Part shown: positions 24,310 to 35,810 of the stretch, piece by piece | Layout: each line of letters opens with the position of its first letter | How positions within the stretch are numbered: position 1 is the stretch's first letter | Source of the DNA: Methylobacterium sp. J-030 | GTDB lineage: Bacteria; Pseudomonadota; Alphaproteobacteria; Rhizobiales; Beijerinckiaceae | Direction of reading: 5' to 3' | Assembly (NCBI RefSeq): GCF_022829545.1 | Contig: NZ_JAKSYM010000084.1 | Span: 1 to 64,000 of the forward strand | Length of the DNA stretch: 64,000 bases | Notes under the pieces: model-generated | The model's database searches: none | What the model saw: only the letters and a program-made list of their open reading frames with translations | What the model was told of the DNA's origin: nothing | Program-made: the position numbers and the translations under genes

Positions 24310-25548
24310 TCAGCCCTCGCGCTTCTTGCGCTGCGCCAGGGTGCGCAGCCGGAGTGCGTTGAGCTTGATGAAGCCCGCCGCGTCCCGGTGGTCGTAGGCC
24401 ACCGCGCCCTCCTCGAAGGTCACGAGATCCTGGTCGTAGAGGGAGTGCGGGCTTTCGCGGCCGATCACGTGGATGCCGCCCTTGTAGAGCTTGAGCCGCA
24501 CCGTGCCGGTCACCTTCTCCTGGCTTCTGTCGATCAGCGCCTGGATCATCTCGCGCTCCGGCGAGAACCAGAAGCCGTTGTAGATCAGCTCCGCGTATTG
24601 CGGCATCAACTGATCCTTCAGGTGGGCGGCGCCCCGGTCCAGTGTGATCGACTCGATCGCGCGGTGGGCCGGGAGCAGGATCGTGCCGCCCGGGGTCTCG
24701 TACATGCCGCGGCTCTTCATGCCGACGAAGCGGTTCTCCACGAGGTCGAGCCGGCCGATGCCGTTGGCGTGGCCCAATTCATTGAGCTTCGCCAGCAGGT
24801 TCGCGGGCGACAGCTTTTCGCCGTCGATCGAGACCGCATCGCCGCGCTCGAAGCCGATCGTGACGACGGTCGGCTGGTCGGGCGCCTCCTCGGGGGAGAG
24901 GGTGCGCGAGTAGACGTAGTCCGGCACCTCGACCGCCGGATCCTCCAGCACCTTGCCCTCCGAGGAGGCGTGCAGGAGGTTGGCGTCCACCGAGAACGGG
25001 CTCTCGCCGCGCTTGTCCTTGGCGATCGGGATCTGGTGCTGCTCGGCGAAGGCGATGAGCTGCTCGCGCGAGCGCAGGTCCCATTCGCGCCAGGGGGCGA
25101 TCACCGTCACGTCGGGCTTGAGCGCGTAGTAGCCGAGTTCGAACCGGACCTGATCGTTGCCCTTGCCGGTGGCGCCGTGGCACACCGCGTCGGCCCCGAC
25201 CTTCTCGGCGATCTCGATCTGCTTCTTGGCGATCAGCGGCCGGGCGATCGAGGTGCCGAGCAGGTAGACGCCCTCGTAGACGGCGTTCGCCCGGAACATC
25301 GGGAAGACGTAGTCGCGGACGAACTCCTCGCGCAGATCCTCGATGTAGATGTTCTCGGGCTTGATGCCGAGCAGCTCCGCCTTGCGCCGGGCCGGCTCCA
25401 GCTCCTCGCCCTGACCGAGATCGGCCGTGAAGGTCACGACCTCGCAGCCGTAGGTGGTCTGCAGCCACTTCAGGATGATCGATGTGTCGAGGCCGCCGGA
25501 ATAGGCCAGCACGACCTTTTTCACGGGGCTCTTCGCGGGGACGGACAT
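24310..25548 (-). CDS. argG: Argininosuccinate synthase
   Basis: A 412-residue enzyme that joins citrulline and aspartate with ATP to make argininosuccinate, the next-to-last step of arginine synthesis. The N-terminal PP-loop [16 protein letters not shown] (near residues 15-30) binds ATP. Other family landmarks are [25 protein letters not shown] and [17 protein letters not shown] residues (here [13 protein letters not shown]). The ATG at 25546-25548 gives the normal length; the longer frame with 20 extra residues is not conserved. Transcribed alone; the next gene is divergent. Confidence 0.97.
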   Translation of the reverse strand: MSVPAKSPVKKVVLAYSGGLDTSIILKWLQTTYGCEVVTFTADLGQGEELEPARRKAELLGIKPENIYIEDLREEFVRDYVFPMFRANAVYEGVYLLGTSIARPLIAKKQIEIAEKVGADAVCHGATGKGNDQVRFELGYYALKPDVTVIAPWREWDLRSREQLIAFAEQHQIPIAKDKRGESPFSVDANLLHASSEGKVLEDPAVEVPDYVYSRTLSPEEAPDQPTVVTIGFERGDAVSIDGEKLSPANLLAKLNELGHANGIGRLDLVENRFVGMKSRGMYETPGGTILLPAHRAIESITLDRGAAHLKDQLMPQYAELIYNGFWFSPEREMIQALIDRSQEKVTGTVRLKLYKGGIHVIGRESPHSLYDQDLVTFEEGAVAYDHRDAAGFIKLNALRLRTLAQRKKREG

Positions 25549-25749
25549 GCGGCTTCCGGAACTGGGACAGGGCCTGTGCCGCTTATCGCGGGTGGGATTG
25601 GCCTGCAACCGGCGTGCCGTTTGGCGCGTAGCCCTGCTGCCGCGCGACCGGCCGCGTTTCGCCTCACGGCGGCCTTGCGGGTGTGAAAGAAACGGCGCGG
25701 GCGTTGCCTGTCATCCGCGCCCGAGAGTGCATTCGGAGAAGCGAAGTCT

Positions 25750-26376
25750 ATGGCGCGCCAGCCGATTTTGGAGTTCTGGTACGAATTCGCCTCGACCTAT
25801 TCGTATCTCGCGGCGATGCGCGTCGAGGCGGCGGCCGCGGAAGCCGATGTGGCGGTGCGGTGGCGCCCGTTCCTGGTCGGGCCGCTCTTCGCATCCCAGG
25901 GCTGGACCACCTCGCCGTTCAACCTCTACCCGGCCAAGGGCAAGAACATGTGGCGGGACGTGGAGCGCGAGGCCGCCCGCCTCGGCCTGCCGCCGCTGAC
26001 CAGACCCGCGCAGTTCCCGCAGAACAGTCTCAGCGCCGTGCGCGTCGCAATCCTCGGCCAGGATCAGGACTGGCTGGTGCCGTTCTCCAAGGCGGTGTTC
26101 AGCGCGAGCTTCGCCGAGGGCCGCTCGATCGCAGAACCCACCGCGGTCGCCGAGATCCTCGATTCGCTCGGCCTCGACGGGACGCAGACCGTGCGCGCCG
26201 CCGCCGCGGAGGCCAACAAGACCAAGCTGCGGGTGAGCGTCGAGGAGGCGCGCTCCCGCGGCATCTACGGGGCTCCGACCTTCCTGGCCGACGACGGCGA
26301 GCTGTTCTGGGGCAACGACCGCCTGGAGCAGGCCCTGGCCTGGGCCACGGGCGAGCGGCCGAAGGGTCTGCGGTAA
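25750..26376 (+). CDS. 2-hydroxychromene-2-carboxylate isomerase family protein (DsbA fold)
   Basis: A 208-residue protein starting ARQPILEFWYEFASTYSYLAAMRVE. The FWYEFASTYSYLA segment and the later YGAPTFLADDGELFWGNDRLEQ are those of the HCCA isomerase/kappa-GST group, glutathione-dependent isomerases with a DsbA-like thioredoxin fold and no CxxC. The true substrate is unknown; the name comes from naphthalene degradation and may not apply here. The gene is followed by another DsbA-fold gene on the same strand, 113 bp later. Confidence 0.85.
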   Translation: MARQPILEFWYEFASTYSYLAAMRVEAAAAEADVAVRWRPFLVGPLFASQGWTTSPFNLYPAKGKNMWRDVEREAARLGLPPLTRPAQFPQNSLSAVRVAILGQDQDWLVPFSKAVFSASFAEGRSIAEPTAVAEILDSLGLDGTQTVRAAAAEANKTKLRVSVEEARSRGIYGAPTFLADDGELFWGNDRLEQALAWATGERPKGLR

Positions 26377-26489
26377 GTGGGCCTGCGGTAGGGCCGCGTT
26401 CACGCCGCTCGACCATCAATCCGATTCCACCCTTTGGTCAGGCTCCGGCCCCGCGGCTGAAGCCGGACATCGATGCCTGGACGAGTCCC

Positions 26490-27179
26490 ATGCCCGTTTC
26501 GCGACGTCTCCTCCTCACCGCCGCCGGCGCCCTGCTCGGCACGGGCCTGAGCCGCGCGGATGCGCAATCCTACGGACAGCGGGTCGCCGTCACGGGGGAC
26601 GACGGCAAGGCGGTGGCCAACTCCATTCTGCCCGGTGAGATCACCGGCCAGATCCCGGCGCTCCGCGGCGTCACCTATGCCGGACCGCGCGAGTCTGGCA
26701 CCACGCTCTACGAGTTCTTCGACTTCAACTGTCCGTTCTGCCGGAAAGCCGCGGCCGACGTGGTGTCGCTGCACGACAGCGACGGCGAATTGCGGATCGG
26801 CCTTGTCCACAATCCGATCCTGTCGCCGCAATCGGCGCAGGCCGCCAAGGTGATGCTGGCGGTCCAGCGCCGGCTCGGCGCGCAGGCGGCCTGGGGCTTC
26901 TACCAGACGCTGCTCGGCAAGCCCGGCCGCATCGACGGGCCCGGTGCCCTGGCCGCCGCTTCCGCCCTTGGCATCCCGCAGCCGGAGATTGAGGAGATCG
27001 CCGACAGCGACGAGGTCCGTGCCGCGCTCAAGAGCCAGATGCGCATGGCCGCCGACCTCGGTCTCTACGCCACGCCGTCCTACGTACTCGGAAACAGCGG
27101 GATCCTCGGCCATCCGGGCGCCCGCGCCCTGGCCAAGATGATCGCCAGCGTTCGCCGTTGCGACCGGCTGGCCTGCTGA
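26490..27179 (+). CDS. DsbA-family periplasmic thiol-disulfide protein
   Basis: A 229-residue exported protein. The start MPVSRRLLLTAAGALLGTGLS with twin Arg followed by a hydrophobic stretch looks like a Tat or Sec signal, cut after ADA. The active site CPFC is in FFDFNCPFCRKAAAD. Further landmarks are YQTLLGK and ATPSYVLGN (cis-Pro loop). It is expected to oxidise or isomerise protein disulfides in the periplasm, in the DsbA/ScsC/BdbD style. Start chosen at 26490. It stands before the ATP synthase operon but is not part of it; 217 bp separate them. Confidence 0.88.
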   Translation: MPVSRRLLLTAAGALLGTGLSRADAQSYGQRVAVTGDDGKAVANSILPGEITGQIPALRGVTYAGPRESGTTLYEFFDFNCPFCRKAAADVVSLHDSDGELRIGLVHNPILSPQSAQAAKVMLAVQRRLGAQAAWGFYQTLLGKPGRIDGPGALAAASALGIPQPEIEEIADSDEVRAALKSQMRMAADLGLYATPSYVLGNSGILGHPGARALAKMIASVRRCDRLAC

Positions 27180-27396
27180 GGCACGCACTGCGTCACACTT
27201 CCGCCGTCCTATCGCGCAGCGGCGCTTCGGTCCGTGTTGCGCGCGGCCATGCTGACATGCTAGGCGGTCGCCGCGCCGGAAGGACGGTTCTCGATCCTGT
27301 CCCCCGTCGGCGCGATCCCACGTCCCGAACGGTCTCGCACCGCGCTCCCCGCCGGAGCGCGCGGAACGGGCGGGCAACCAGAGAAGAGAGCGACGG

Positions 27397-27969
27397 GTGG
27401 CGCAGAACGGTTCCGAGGCTGGTCCCCTGGTTGCAGGCGTGGCGGGCCGGTACGCCTCCGCCCTGTTCGAGCTCGCGCGCGACGAGCGCCAGGTCGACGC
27501 CGTCGCGCAATCCCTCAACCAGTTCGATGGGCTGCTGAAGGAGAGCGCGGATCTGCGCCGCCTCGTCCGCAGCCCGGTCTTCAGCGCCGAGGAGCAGGCG
27601 GGCGCCATCGGCGCCGTGCTCGACAAGGCCGGGATCGGTGGGCTCGCGGGCAACTTCATCCGCCTCGCGGCCTCGAACCGCCGGCTGTTCGCCCTGCCCG
27701 ACATGATCGCCGCGTTCCGCGCGCTCGTGCAGGACTCGAAGGGCATCGTGCGCGCCGAGGTGCGGGTGGCCGAGAAGCCCTCCGACACGGTGGTCGAGGA
27801 GATCAAGGCATCCCTGCGCGACGTCGCCAAGGCCGAGGTCGACCTCGACCTCGTGGTCGATCCAAGCCTCATCGGCGGCCTCATCGTGAAGATGGGCTCG
27901 CGCATGATCGACGCCTCGCTCAAGACCAAGCTCAACGGTATCCGCCTCGCGATGCGGGCCGCGCGGTAA
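27397..27969 (+). CDS. atpH: ATP synthase F1 subunit delta
   Basis: A 190-residue subunit that links the F1 head to the stator stalk. It starts with GTG (27397-27399) behind AGAGAGCGA. The family elements are VAGVAGRYASALFELARD in the N-terminal six-helix domain and the C-terminal DPSLIGGLIVKMGSRMID. It is the first gene of the F1 operon, as in other alphaproteobacteria where F0 genes are elsewhere. It precedes atpA by 54 bp. No sharp promoter match was identified upstream. Confidence 0.97.
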   Translation: MAQNGSEAGPLVAGVAGRYASALFELARDERQVDAVAQSLNQFDGLLKESADLRRLVRSPVFSAEEQAGAIGAVLDKAGIGGLAGNFIRLAASNRRLFALPDMIAAFRALVQDSKGIVRAEVRVAEKPSDTVVEEIKASLRDVAKAEVDLDLVVDPSLIGGLIVKMGSRMIDASLKTKLNGIRLAMRAAR

Positions 27970-29556
<1,587 letters not shown>

Positions 29557-29672
29557 AGCGTTCTCCGCCGAAGTGGACGGCGGTTCGGCACTAAAGAGCG
29601 CGTGACAACAAAGACTTAGAGCCGTTTCAGATTACAGCGCGATCGGAAACGGCTCTCGGGCATCCGCAAGAA

Positions 29673-29785
29673 CCTACCCCTCCCTCTTGCGGGGGGGTAA
29701 GGGGTGGGGGTGGTGCAGGAGGTACCGGCCGCTCCGCTCTGAACCACCCCGACATCCGGCTCCTCCCCGCAAGGGGGAGGAGAGG
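29673..29785. repeat. GC-rich palindromic repeat between atpA and atpG
   Basis: The element begins with a C-rich stretch, contains GGGGTGGGGGTGGTGCAGGA, then CTCTGAACCACCCC, and ends in CTCCTCCCCGCAAGGGGGAG. It can fold into a long hairpin. A related copy stands in the atpD-atpC gap (32211-32324), with the same ends and the same G-rich and C-rich arms. It behaves like a family of small non-coding elements and could influence mRNA stability. Confidence 0.7.
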
Positions 29786-29814
29786 CCCTTTCAAATGGAC
29801 CTGGACCGCACCCG

Positions 29815-30705
29815 ATGGCGAGTTTGAAGGATCTGCGCAACCGCATCACCTCGGTGAAGGCGACGCAGAAGATCACCAAGGCCATGCAGATGGTCGCCGC
29901 CGCCAAGCTGCGCCGGGCGCAGATGGCCGCCGAGGCGGGCCGTCCCTACGCCGAGAAGATGTCGGCGGTGCTCGGCAACCTCGCCGGCAACCTCGTGGGC
30001 GGCGTCGGCGCGCCGAAGCTGCTCTCCGGCACGGGCTCGGAGCAGACGCACCTGCTGGTGGTCTGCACGGGCGACCGCGGCCTGTGCGGCGCGTTCAACT
30101 CCTCGATCGTTCGGCTGGCGGTGCGCGAATACGCCCAGAAGCTCATGGCCGAGGGCAAGACCGTGAAGATCATGACGGTCGGAAAGAAGGGCTACGACGT
30201 CCTGCGCCGCCAGTACCGCGACCAGATCATCGAGAGCATGGATATCCGTGGCAATCGGCCGGTGGATTACCCGTTCGCGGCTGAGATCGCCGATAAGATC
30301 CTGACCCGCTTCGAGGCGGGCGAGTTCGACGTCGCGACGCTGTTCTACTCCGAGTTCCGCTCGGTCATCTCGCAGATCCCGACCGGGCAGCGGCTGATCC
30401 CGGCCGAGCTGCCCGAAACCGACGCGACCGCGAAGTCCGCCGCCGGCAACGCCGCCCTGGAGTTCGAGCCCTCCGAGGAGGCGATCCTCGAGACTCTGCT
30501 GCCGAAGAACCTGACGGTGCAGATCTACCGGGCGCTTCTGGAGAACGCCGCCTCCGAGCAGGGCGCGCGCATGAGCGCCATGGACTCGGCGACCCGCAAC
30601 GCGGGCGAGATGATCAAGAAGCAGACGCTGATCTACAACCGGACGCGTCAGGCCATGATCACCAAGGAACTGATCGAGATCATCTCGGGTGCGGAAGCCC
30701 TCTGA
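29815..30705 (+). CDS. atpG: ATP synthase F1 subunit gamma
   Basis: A 296-residue central rotor shaft. N-terminal [20 protein letters not shown] and C-terminal [20 protein letters not shown] are the two long coiled-coil helices that turn inside the alpha/beta ring. The central domain has [12 protein letters not shown]. It transmits rotation from the membrane ring to the catalytic sites. The ATG at 29815 comes after the palindromic repeat. The next gene, atpD, begins 42 bp later. Confidence 0.97.
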   Translation: MASLKDLRNRITSVKATQKITKAMQMVAAAKLRRAQMAAEAGRPYAEKMSAVLGNLAGNLVGGVGAPKLLSGTGSEQTHLLVVCTGDRGLCGAFNSSIVRLAVREYAQKLMAEGKTVKIMTVGKKGYDVLRRQYRDQIIESMDIRGNRPVDYPFAAEIADKILTRFEAGEFDVATLFYSEFRSVISQIPTGQRLIPAELPETDATAKSAAGNAALEFEPSEEAILETLLPKNLTVQIYRALLENAASEQGARMSAMDSATRNAGEMIKKQTLIYNRTRQAMITKELIEIISGAEAL

Positions 30706-30720
30706 GGCACCGCGACCTGA

Positions 30721-32205
<1,485 letters not shown>

Positions 32206-32210
32206 GGCCG

Positions 32211-32324
32211 CTCCCTCCCCTCTCGCTTACGGGGAGGGGTCGGGGTGGGGGTGCTTCAGGATTGAGCGTTGCGGTGCCGTCTGCACCACCCCCATCTCCA
32301 ACGCCTCCCCGCGAGGGGGAGGAG
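32211..32324. repeat. GC-rich palindromic repeat between atpD and atpC
   Basis: The element starts with CTCCCTCCCC, has GGGGAGGGGTCGGGGTGGGG, a central TTCAGGATTGAGCG, then CACCACCCCCATCTCC, and ends CTCCCCGCGAGGGGGAGGAG. It is the second copy of the family seen between atpA and atpG. Both copies stand in the F1 operon and point the same way. Confidence 0.7.
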
Positions 32325-32356
32325 CGCGCGTTGCGGGTTCGGGAAGCTAGAGACCG

Positions 32357-32758
32357 ATGGCCACCTTCCACTTCGATTTCGTCGGCCCCGAGCGGACGCT
32401 GTATTCCGGCGAGGTGACCGCCGTTCAGCTGCCCGGCACCGAGGGCGAGATGACCGTCATGCCTGGCCATGCGCCCGTTCTGACCTCCCTGCGGGTCGGC
32501 GTCATCGTGGTCACCGAGAGCCAGGGCAGCGGCAAGCGGATCTATGTCCGCGGCGGCTTCGCCGATATCGGCCCGACCGCCGTGACCGTGCTGGCCGAGC
32601 GCGCCGCTCCGATTGAGGAGCTGACGCAGGATTCCCTCGACCGGGACATCGAGGCCGTCGAGATCCAGCGCGACGCCACCGAGGATCTGCAGAAGCGCGA
32701 GGAGCTGAACGGCCAGATCGTCCAGCTCAAGGAAACCAAGGCGCTGCTCAAGCTCTAA
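32357..32758 (+). CDS. atpC: ATP synthase F1 subunit epsilon
   Basis: A 133-residue subunit. The N-terminal beta-sandwich has FHFDFVGPERTLYSGEV, QLPGTEGEMTVMPGHAP and VRGGFADIGPTAVTVLAE; the C-terminal helices follow (QDSLDRDIEAVEI, ETKALLKL). It couples gamma to the ring and inhibits wasteful ATP hydrolysis. It closes the F1 operon, with a stem-loop 27 bp after the stop (32785-32805). Length normal. Confidence 0.96.
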   Translation: MATFHFDFVGPERTLYSGEVTAVQLPGTEGEMTVMPGHAPVLTSLRVGVIVVTESQGSGKRIYVRGGFADIGPTAVTVLAERAAPIEELTQDSLDRDIEAVEIQRDATEDLQKREELNGQIVQLKETKALLKL

Positions 32759-32784
32759 GACCGTTCCGGATCGCATTGCCTTGT

Positions 32785-32805
32785 CCGGAGGATAATCTCC
32801 TCCGG
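32785..32805. terminator. Hairpin between atpC and cca
   Basis: CCGGAGGA and TCCTCCGG form an 8-bp perfect stem around TAATC, between the convergent atpC and cca genes. No T-run follows on the plus strand. It may serve both strands as a weak terminator or stabilise the 3' ends. Confidence 0.5.
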
Positions 32806-32818
32806 TGACGCAGTGCGG

Positions 32819-34072
32819 CTACGGGTCGCTCGTCGCTTCTCGGGCCGCGGCGAGTGCAAGGGCCAGCAAGTCGGACCGCGCATCCGGGCCCGTTGGACAG
32901 CCGCGATCCAGCCAGAGTTTGCGTGCTGCGGCAAGCCCGCGGCCGATCGCCGTACCCGGTCTCAGCCCCCCGGCCAGCAGATCGGCGCCGGCTAACGGGA
33001 ACATCGGTGTGCCCCCGGCTTCTTCCAAAGACCGCAGCACCGGCCGCACGTCATCCGCAAGTTCCGGCCGGGGTTCGCCCGCCAGGATCCGGAGCGCCCC
33101 GTTCAGCATCGGCACGCCGTGCTCGGCGGCCAGGGCCCTGGCCGCCGCCCCATCGACCATCGCCCGGCCGTGCAGGGCCGCGAGCGCGTCGGCGTAGCCC
33201 GTGAGCTGGCCGTGCTCCAGATTCGAGAGTCGCAGCCGGTCGCGCAGCCGATCCGCATCGTGCCGCGCGCCGACGGCTACCGCTGCCAGACGCAGCACGG
33301 GCGATAGCCCGGCCTCGGCGGCCCGCCGCAGCCGGCCGAGTTCGCCGACGCCGCCGGTGATCCGTTGTAGCAAGCCGGTCCCGCTCAGAATCACGACCAT
33401 CGCGGGGCCGCCGGAGGCCGCCAGCAGCTTCAAGAACTCGTCGCGGATCCGCTCCCGCGAGAGCCGAGCCAAACTGTCCCGTGCGGCCATGCAGGCGCTC
33501 AGCGCTGCGGCGTCGGGCGCCCCGCCGCCGAATCGGGCGTGGAAGCGGAAGAAGCGCAGGATCCGCAGGGCATCCTCCCGGATCCGGGTCGCCGGGTCGC
33601 CGATGAAGCGCACCCGCCCGGTCTCCAGATCCGCCCGTCCGCCGACCGTGTCGTGGAGCTGCCCGTCCCGCCCGAGCGAGAGGGCGTTGACCGTGAAGTC
33701 GCGGCGCTCCGCATCCCTGGTGAAATCGCTGCCGAACCGAACGACGGCGTGGCGGCCGTCGGTCTCGATATCCTCGCGCAGCGTGGTGACCTCGATCGGC
33801 CCGTCCCCGGTGATCAGGGTGATGGTTCCGTGCTTAATCCCCGTCGGCACCGCCTTGAGGCCAGTTGCGCGGGCCCGCGCCATCACGGCCTCAGGCGACA
33901 GGGTGGTGGCGAGGTCGATATCGGCGGCGGCGATCCCGAGCAGGGCATCGCGGACGCAGCCGCCGATCAGCCGGGTCTCGGAGCCCGCTTCGTCCAGGGC
34001 CGCGAGCGTCTGACGCACGCCCGGGCGGGCGAGGAGCGCGGTCAGTCCGCCATGGTCGAGGTTTCGCCTCAC
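32819..34072 (-). CDS. cca: CCA tRNA nucleotidyltransferase / poly(A)-polymerase family
   Basis: A 417-residue class II nucleotidyltransferase. The head has LIGGCVRDALLGIAAADIDLATTL (the GG/DxD catalytic core) and the basic RRDFTVNALSLGRDG, FIGDPATRIREDALRILRFFRF (family signature). It adds or repairs CCA at tRNA 3' ends. The GTG start (34070-34072) overlaps the stop of the DUF6111 gene as GTGA. The frame extends 137 codons further upstream, but that part overlaps two other genes. It ends the four-gene leftward operon. Confidence 0.93.
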   Translation of the reverse strand: MRRNLDHGGLTALLARPGVRQTLAALDEAGSETRLIGGCVRDALLGIAAADIDLATTLSPEAVMARARATGLKAVPTGIKHGTITLITGDGPIEVTTLREDIETDGRHAVVRFGSDFTRDAERRDFTVNALSLGRDGQLHDTVGGRADLETGRVRFIGDPATRIREDALRILRFFRFHARFGGGAPDAAALSACMAARDSLARLSRERIRDEFLKLLAASGGPAMVVILSGTGLLQRITGGVGELGRLRRAAEAGLSPVLRLAAVAVGARHDADRLRDRLRLSNLEHGQLTGYADALAALHGRAMVDGAAARALAAEHGVPMLNGALRILAGEPRPELADDVRPVLRSLEEAGGTPMFPLAGADLLAGGLRPGTAIGRGLAAARKLWLDRGCPTGPDARSDLLALALAAAREATSDP

Positions 34073-34326
34073 CGGAAGCCGCCGGGGACCAGACGGCCAT
34101 TCTCCATATGCGTCGGCACGTAGCCGCCGGCGCGGCGCTCGGAGAACAGGCCTTCGTAGACGAGGGTCGCGATCACGATGGTCAACCCGGCGAGCACGAG
34201 GCGGAAGATCTGGGCATCCCAGTGGACGCGGCGCAGCGGGTTGCGGCCGGCCAGGACGAGATAGACCAGAAACAGCGCGAAGGGGATGAGGAAGAGGCCG
34301 AACTCTTCGAGGACGCGACGCAGCAT
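34069..34326 (-). CDS. DUF6111-type small membrane protein
   Basis: An 85-residue protein with two hydrophobic segments (residues 9-27 and about 42-60), then a short soluble end (GGYVPTHMENGRLVPGGF). It is the small protein that stands between a NUDIX hydrolase gene and cca in many Rhizobiales. Function unknown; inner membrane location is likely. Coupled to cca by a GTGA overlap and follows the NUDIX gene by 12 bp. Confidence 0.85.
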   Translation of the reverse strand: MLRRVLEEFGLFLIPFALFLVYLVLAGRNPLRRVHWDAQIFRLVLAGLTIVIATLVYEGLFSERRAGGYVPTHMENGRLVPGGFR

Positions 34327-34338
34327 GGCGGTTCGTCC

Positions 34339-35010
34339 CTACCCGGCCGAGCGGCGGATCCGGTCCGGTTCGGAATCCGGATAGAGCCGCTCGCGGAGGT
34401 TGTTCAGGATCCCGGCCGTGACGCCCCAGATCAGCCGCTCGCCGAAGGTCAGGGCGTAGAAGTAGCGGGTTCGCCCCTGCCACACGCGCGACCGCAGGCG
34501 GTAGCGCTCCCGGTCCATCAGCACCGGCAGCGGCACCTCGAACAGGTCGGCGACTTCGGCCGGATTCGGCCGCATCGTCGCCTCCGGGGCGACGAGCCCG
34601 ATCACCGGCGTGACCAGGAAGCCGGTCCCCGACAGGTAGGGATCGATGTAGCCGACGAGGCGCACCGAAGCCGGGTCGAGGCCGATCTCCTCCTCGGCCT
34701 CGCGCAGCGCCGCGGCGGCGGGATCCGGGTCGGACGGGTCGATCTTGCCCCCCGGCAACGCGACCTGGCCGGAATGATCGCGGAGATTCGCCGCGCGCTG
34801 CGTCAGGATCAGGCCCGGCCCCTCAGGCCGGAACACCACCGGCACCAGCACGGCGGCCCGTCGGTGCGGCGGCGGCGGGATCACCGCCGAACCATCCGGA
34901 TCGAGGCTGTGATCGCCCCGCGGATTGGACGTCTGATCGTCCGGCCCCGGCGGGTGCGGCGACAGGCCGGAGGCGGCGCGGGCGAGGAAATCGGCGATGG
35001 CGTCGCTCAC
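34339..35010 (-). CDS. NUDIX hydrolase, CoA pyrophosphatase type
   Basis: A 223-residue protein with the NUDIX box in GGKIDPSDPDPAAAALREAEEEIGLD (GxxxxxEx7REUxEExGU type, near residues 95-121) after HRRAAVLVPVVFR, and with the upstream NLRDHSGQVALPGG segment typical of CoA-diphosphatases (YeaB/NudL-like). It probably cleaves coenzyme A or related acyl-CoA to 4'-phosphopantetheine and 3',5'-ADP. Start GTG at 35010 overlaps the DUF1285 gene stop (GTGA). Member of the DUF1285-NUDIX-DUF6111-cca chain. Confidence 0.9.
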   Translation of the reverse strand: MSDAIADFLARAASGLSPHPPGPDDQTSNPRGDHSLDPDGSAVIPPPPHRRAAVLVPVVFRPEGPGLILTQRAANLRDHSGQVALPGGKIDPSDPDPAAAALREAEEEIGLDPASVRLVGYIDPYLSGTGFLVTPVIGLVAPEATMRPNPAEVADLFEVPLPVLMDRERYRLRSRVWQGRTRYFYALTFGERLIWGVTAGILNNLRERLYPDSEPDRIRRSAG

Positions 35011-35585
35011 GCGGCGGCCGGCGCGATCGGATGGAACAGGCCGCCGGCCCAGAGCCCGAGCCAGGGCTCTCCGTCGAGCATGCCTTGCTCGGCCAGATCC
35101 ACGAGGTCGTAGGTCAGCGCCCGGGTGACGAGCGCCCAGAGACCGGCCCGGACATGGAGATAGGGCTTCAAGGCCCCGTCCGCCGCCTCCGCGAAGCGCA
35201 GGGTATGCTCGGCATCGACCGGGATGAGGTCGTCGACGTTGGTCCGGAACGCGATGCGCCGGCCCTGCCCGGACCCGTCGACCGCCATCTCGACCGCCAC
35301 GAACGGTGCGTCCTCGACGGTGATGCCGACACATTCCACCGGCGTCACCAGCACGATGCGCCCGTCCGGCTCGCGCCGGAGGATGCTGGAGAACAGGCGG
35401 ACGAGCTTCGGCCGGCGGATCGGCGTGCCGGTGTGGTACCACGTTCCGTCCGCGGCGATGCGGATGTCGATCGCGCCGCAATAGGGCGGGTTCCAGCGCT
35501 CCACAGGCGGCGGCCCCCGGGTCGGCAGATCGCCGAGGGCGGCGCTGAGGCGGTTCAGGGTCGGGTCGGCGGAATCCTCGCTCAT
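35007..35585 (-). CDS. DUF1285 domain protein
   Basis: A 192-residue soluble protein. The family core is visible: PPYCGAIDIRIAADGTWYHTGTPIRRPKLVRLFSSILRRE is the stretch typical of DUF1285 (quoted here in parts by position, residues 33-70), followed by VECVGITVEDAPFVAVEM. Function is unknown, but it is always linked to NUDIX and cca genes in Rhizobiales. It is the first gene of the operon; its ATG at 35583-35585 follows GAGGATTCC. The upstream 225 bp hold a dispersed repeat. Confidence 0.88.
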   Translation of the reverse strand: MSEDSADPTLNRLSAALGDLPTRGPPPVERWNPPYCGAIDIRIAADGTWYHTGTPIRRPKLVRLFSSILRREPDGRIVLVTPVECVGITVEDAPFVAVEMAVDGSGQGRRIAFRTNVDDLIPVDAEHTLRFAEAADGALKPYLHVRAGLWALVTRALTYDLVDLAEQGMLDGEPWLGLWAGGLFHPIAPAAA

Positions 35586-35751
35586 GCCCGCTACAGATAG
35601 CGTCCGACCGGCCCGACAGCCATGGCACGGACCCGACCGAGCCCGGGGGAATTCCAGGCGCGACCAATCGGCGCGTGATTCACGGGGACGCCGGGCGGTC
35701 CGCGTCGCGCGGAGAATTCGAAGCCCGGTCGGGATCGCGAGTCTCCGTCCT

Positions 35752-35799
35752 GAGAACCTGCCAAAGGGCTGGGCTTCAGCCCTTCGGATACCCAGGATC
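35752..35799. repeat. Dispersed palindromic repeat, copy 2
   Basis: Read on the minus strand this is GGGTATCCGAAGGGCTGAAG followed by CCCAGCCCTTTGGCAGGT. It matches the copies at 20380-20414 and 42918-42956 in order and wording. It lies in the gap between two leftward genes. Confidence 0.6.
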
Positions 35800-35810
35800 G
35801 CGACCGGAAC

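Noticed and set aside
29557..29672. A small RNA gene between atpA and atpG
   Set aside because: The stretch contains only a short imperfect hairpin around GAGCCGTTTC and no promoter or terminator that supports an RNA gene.
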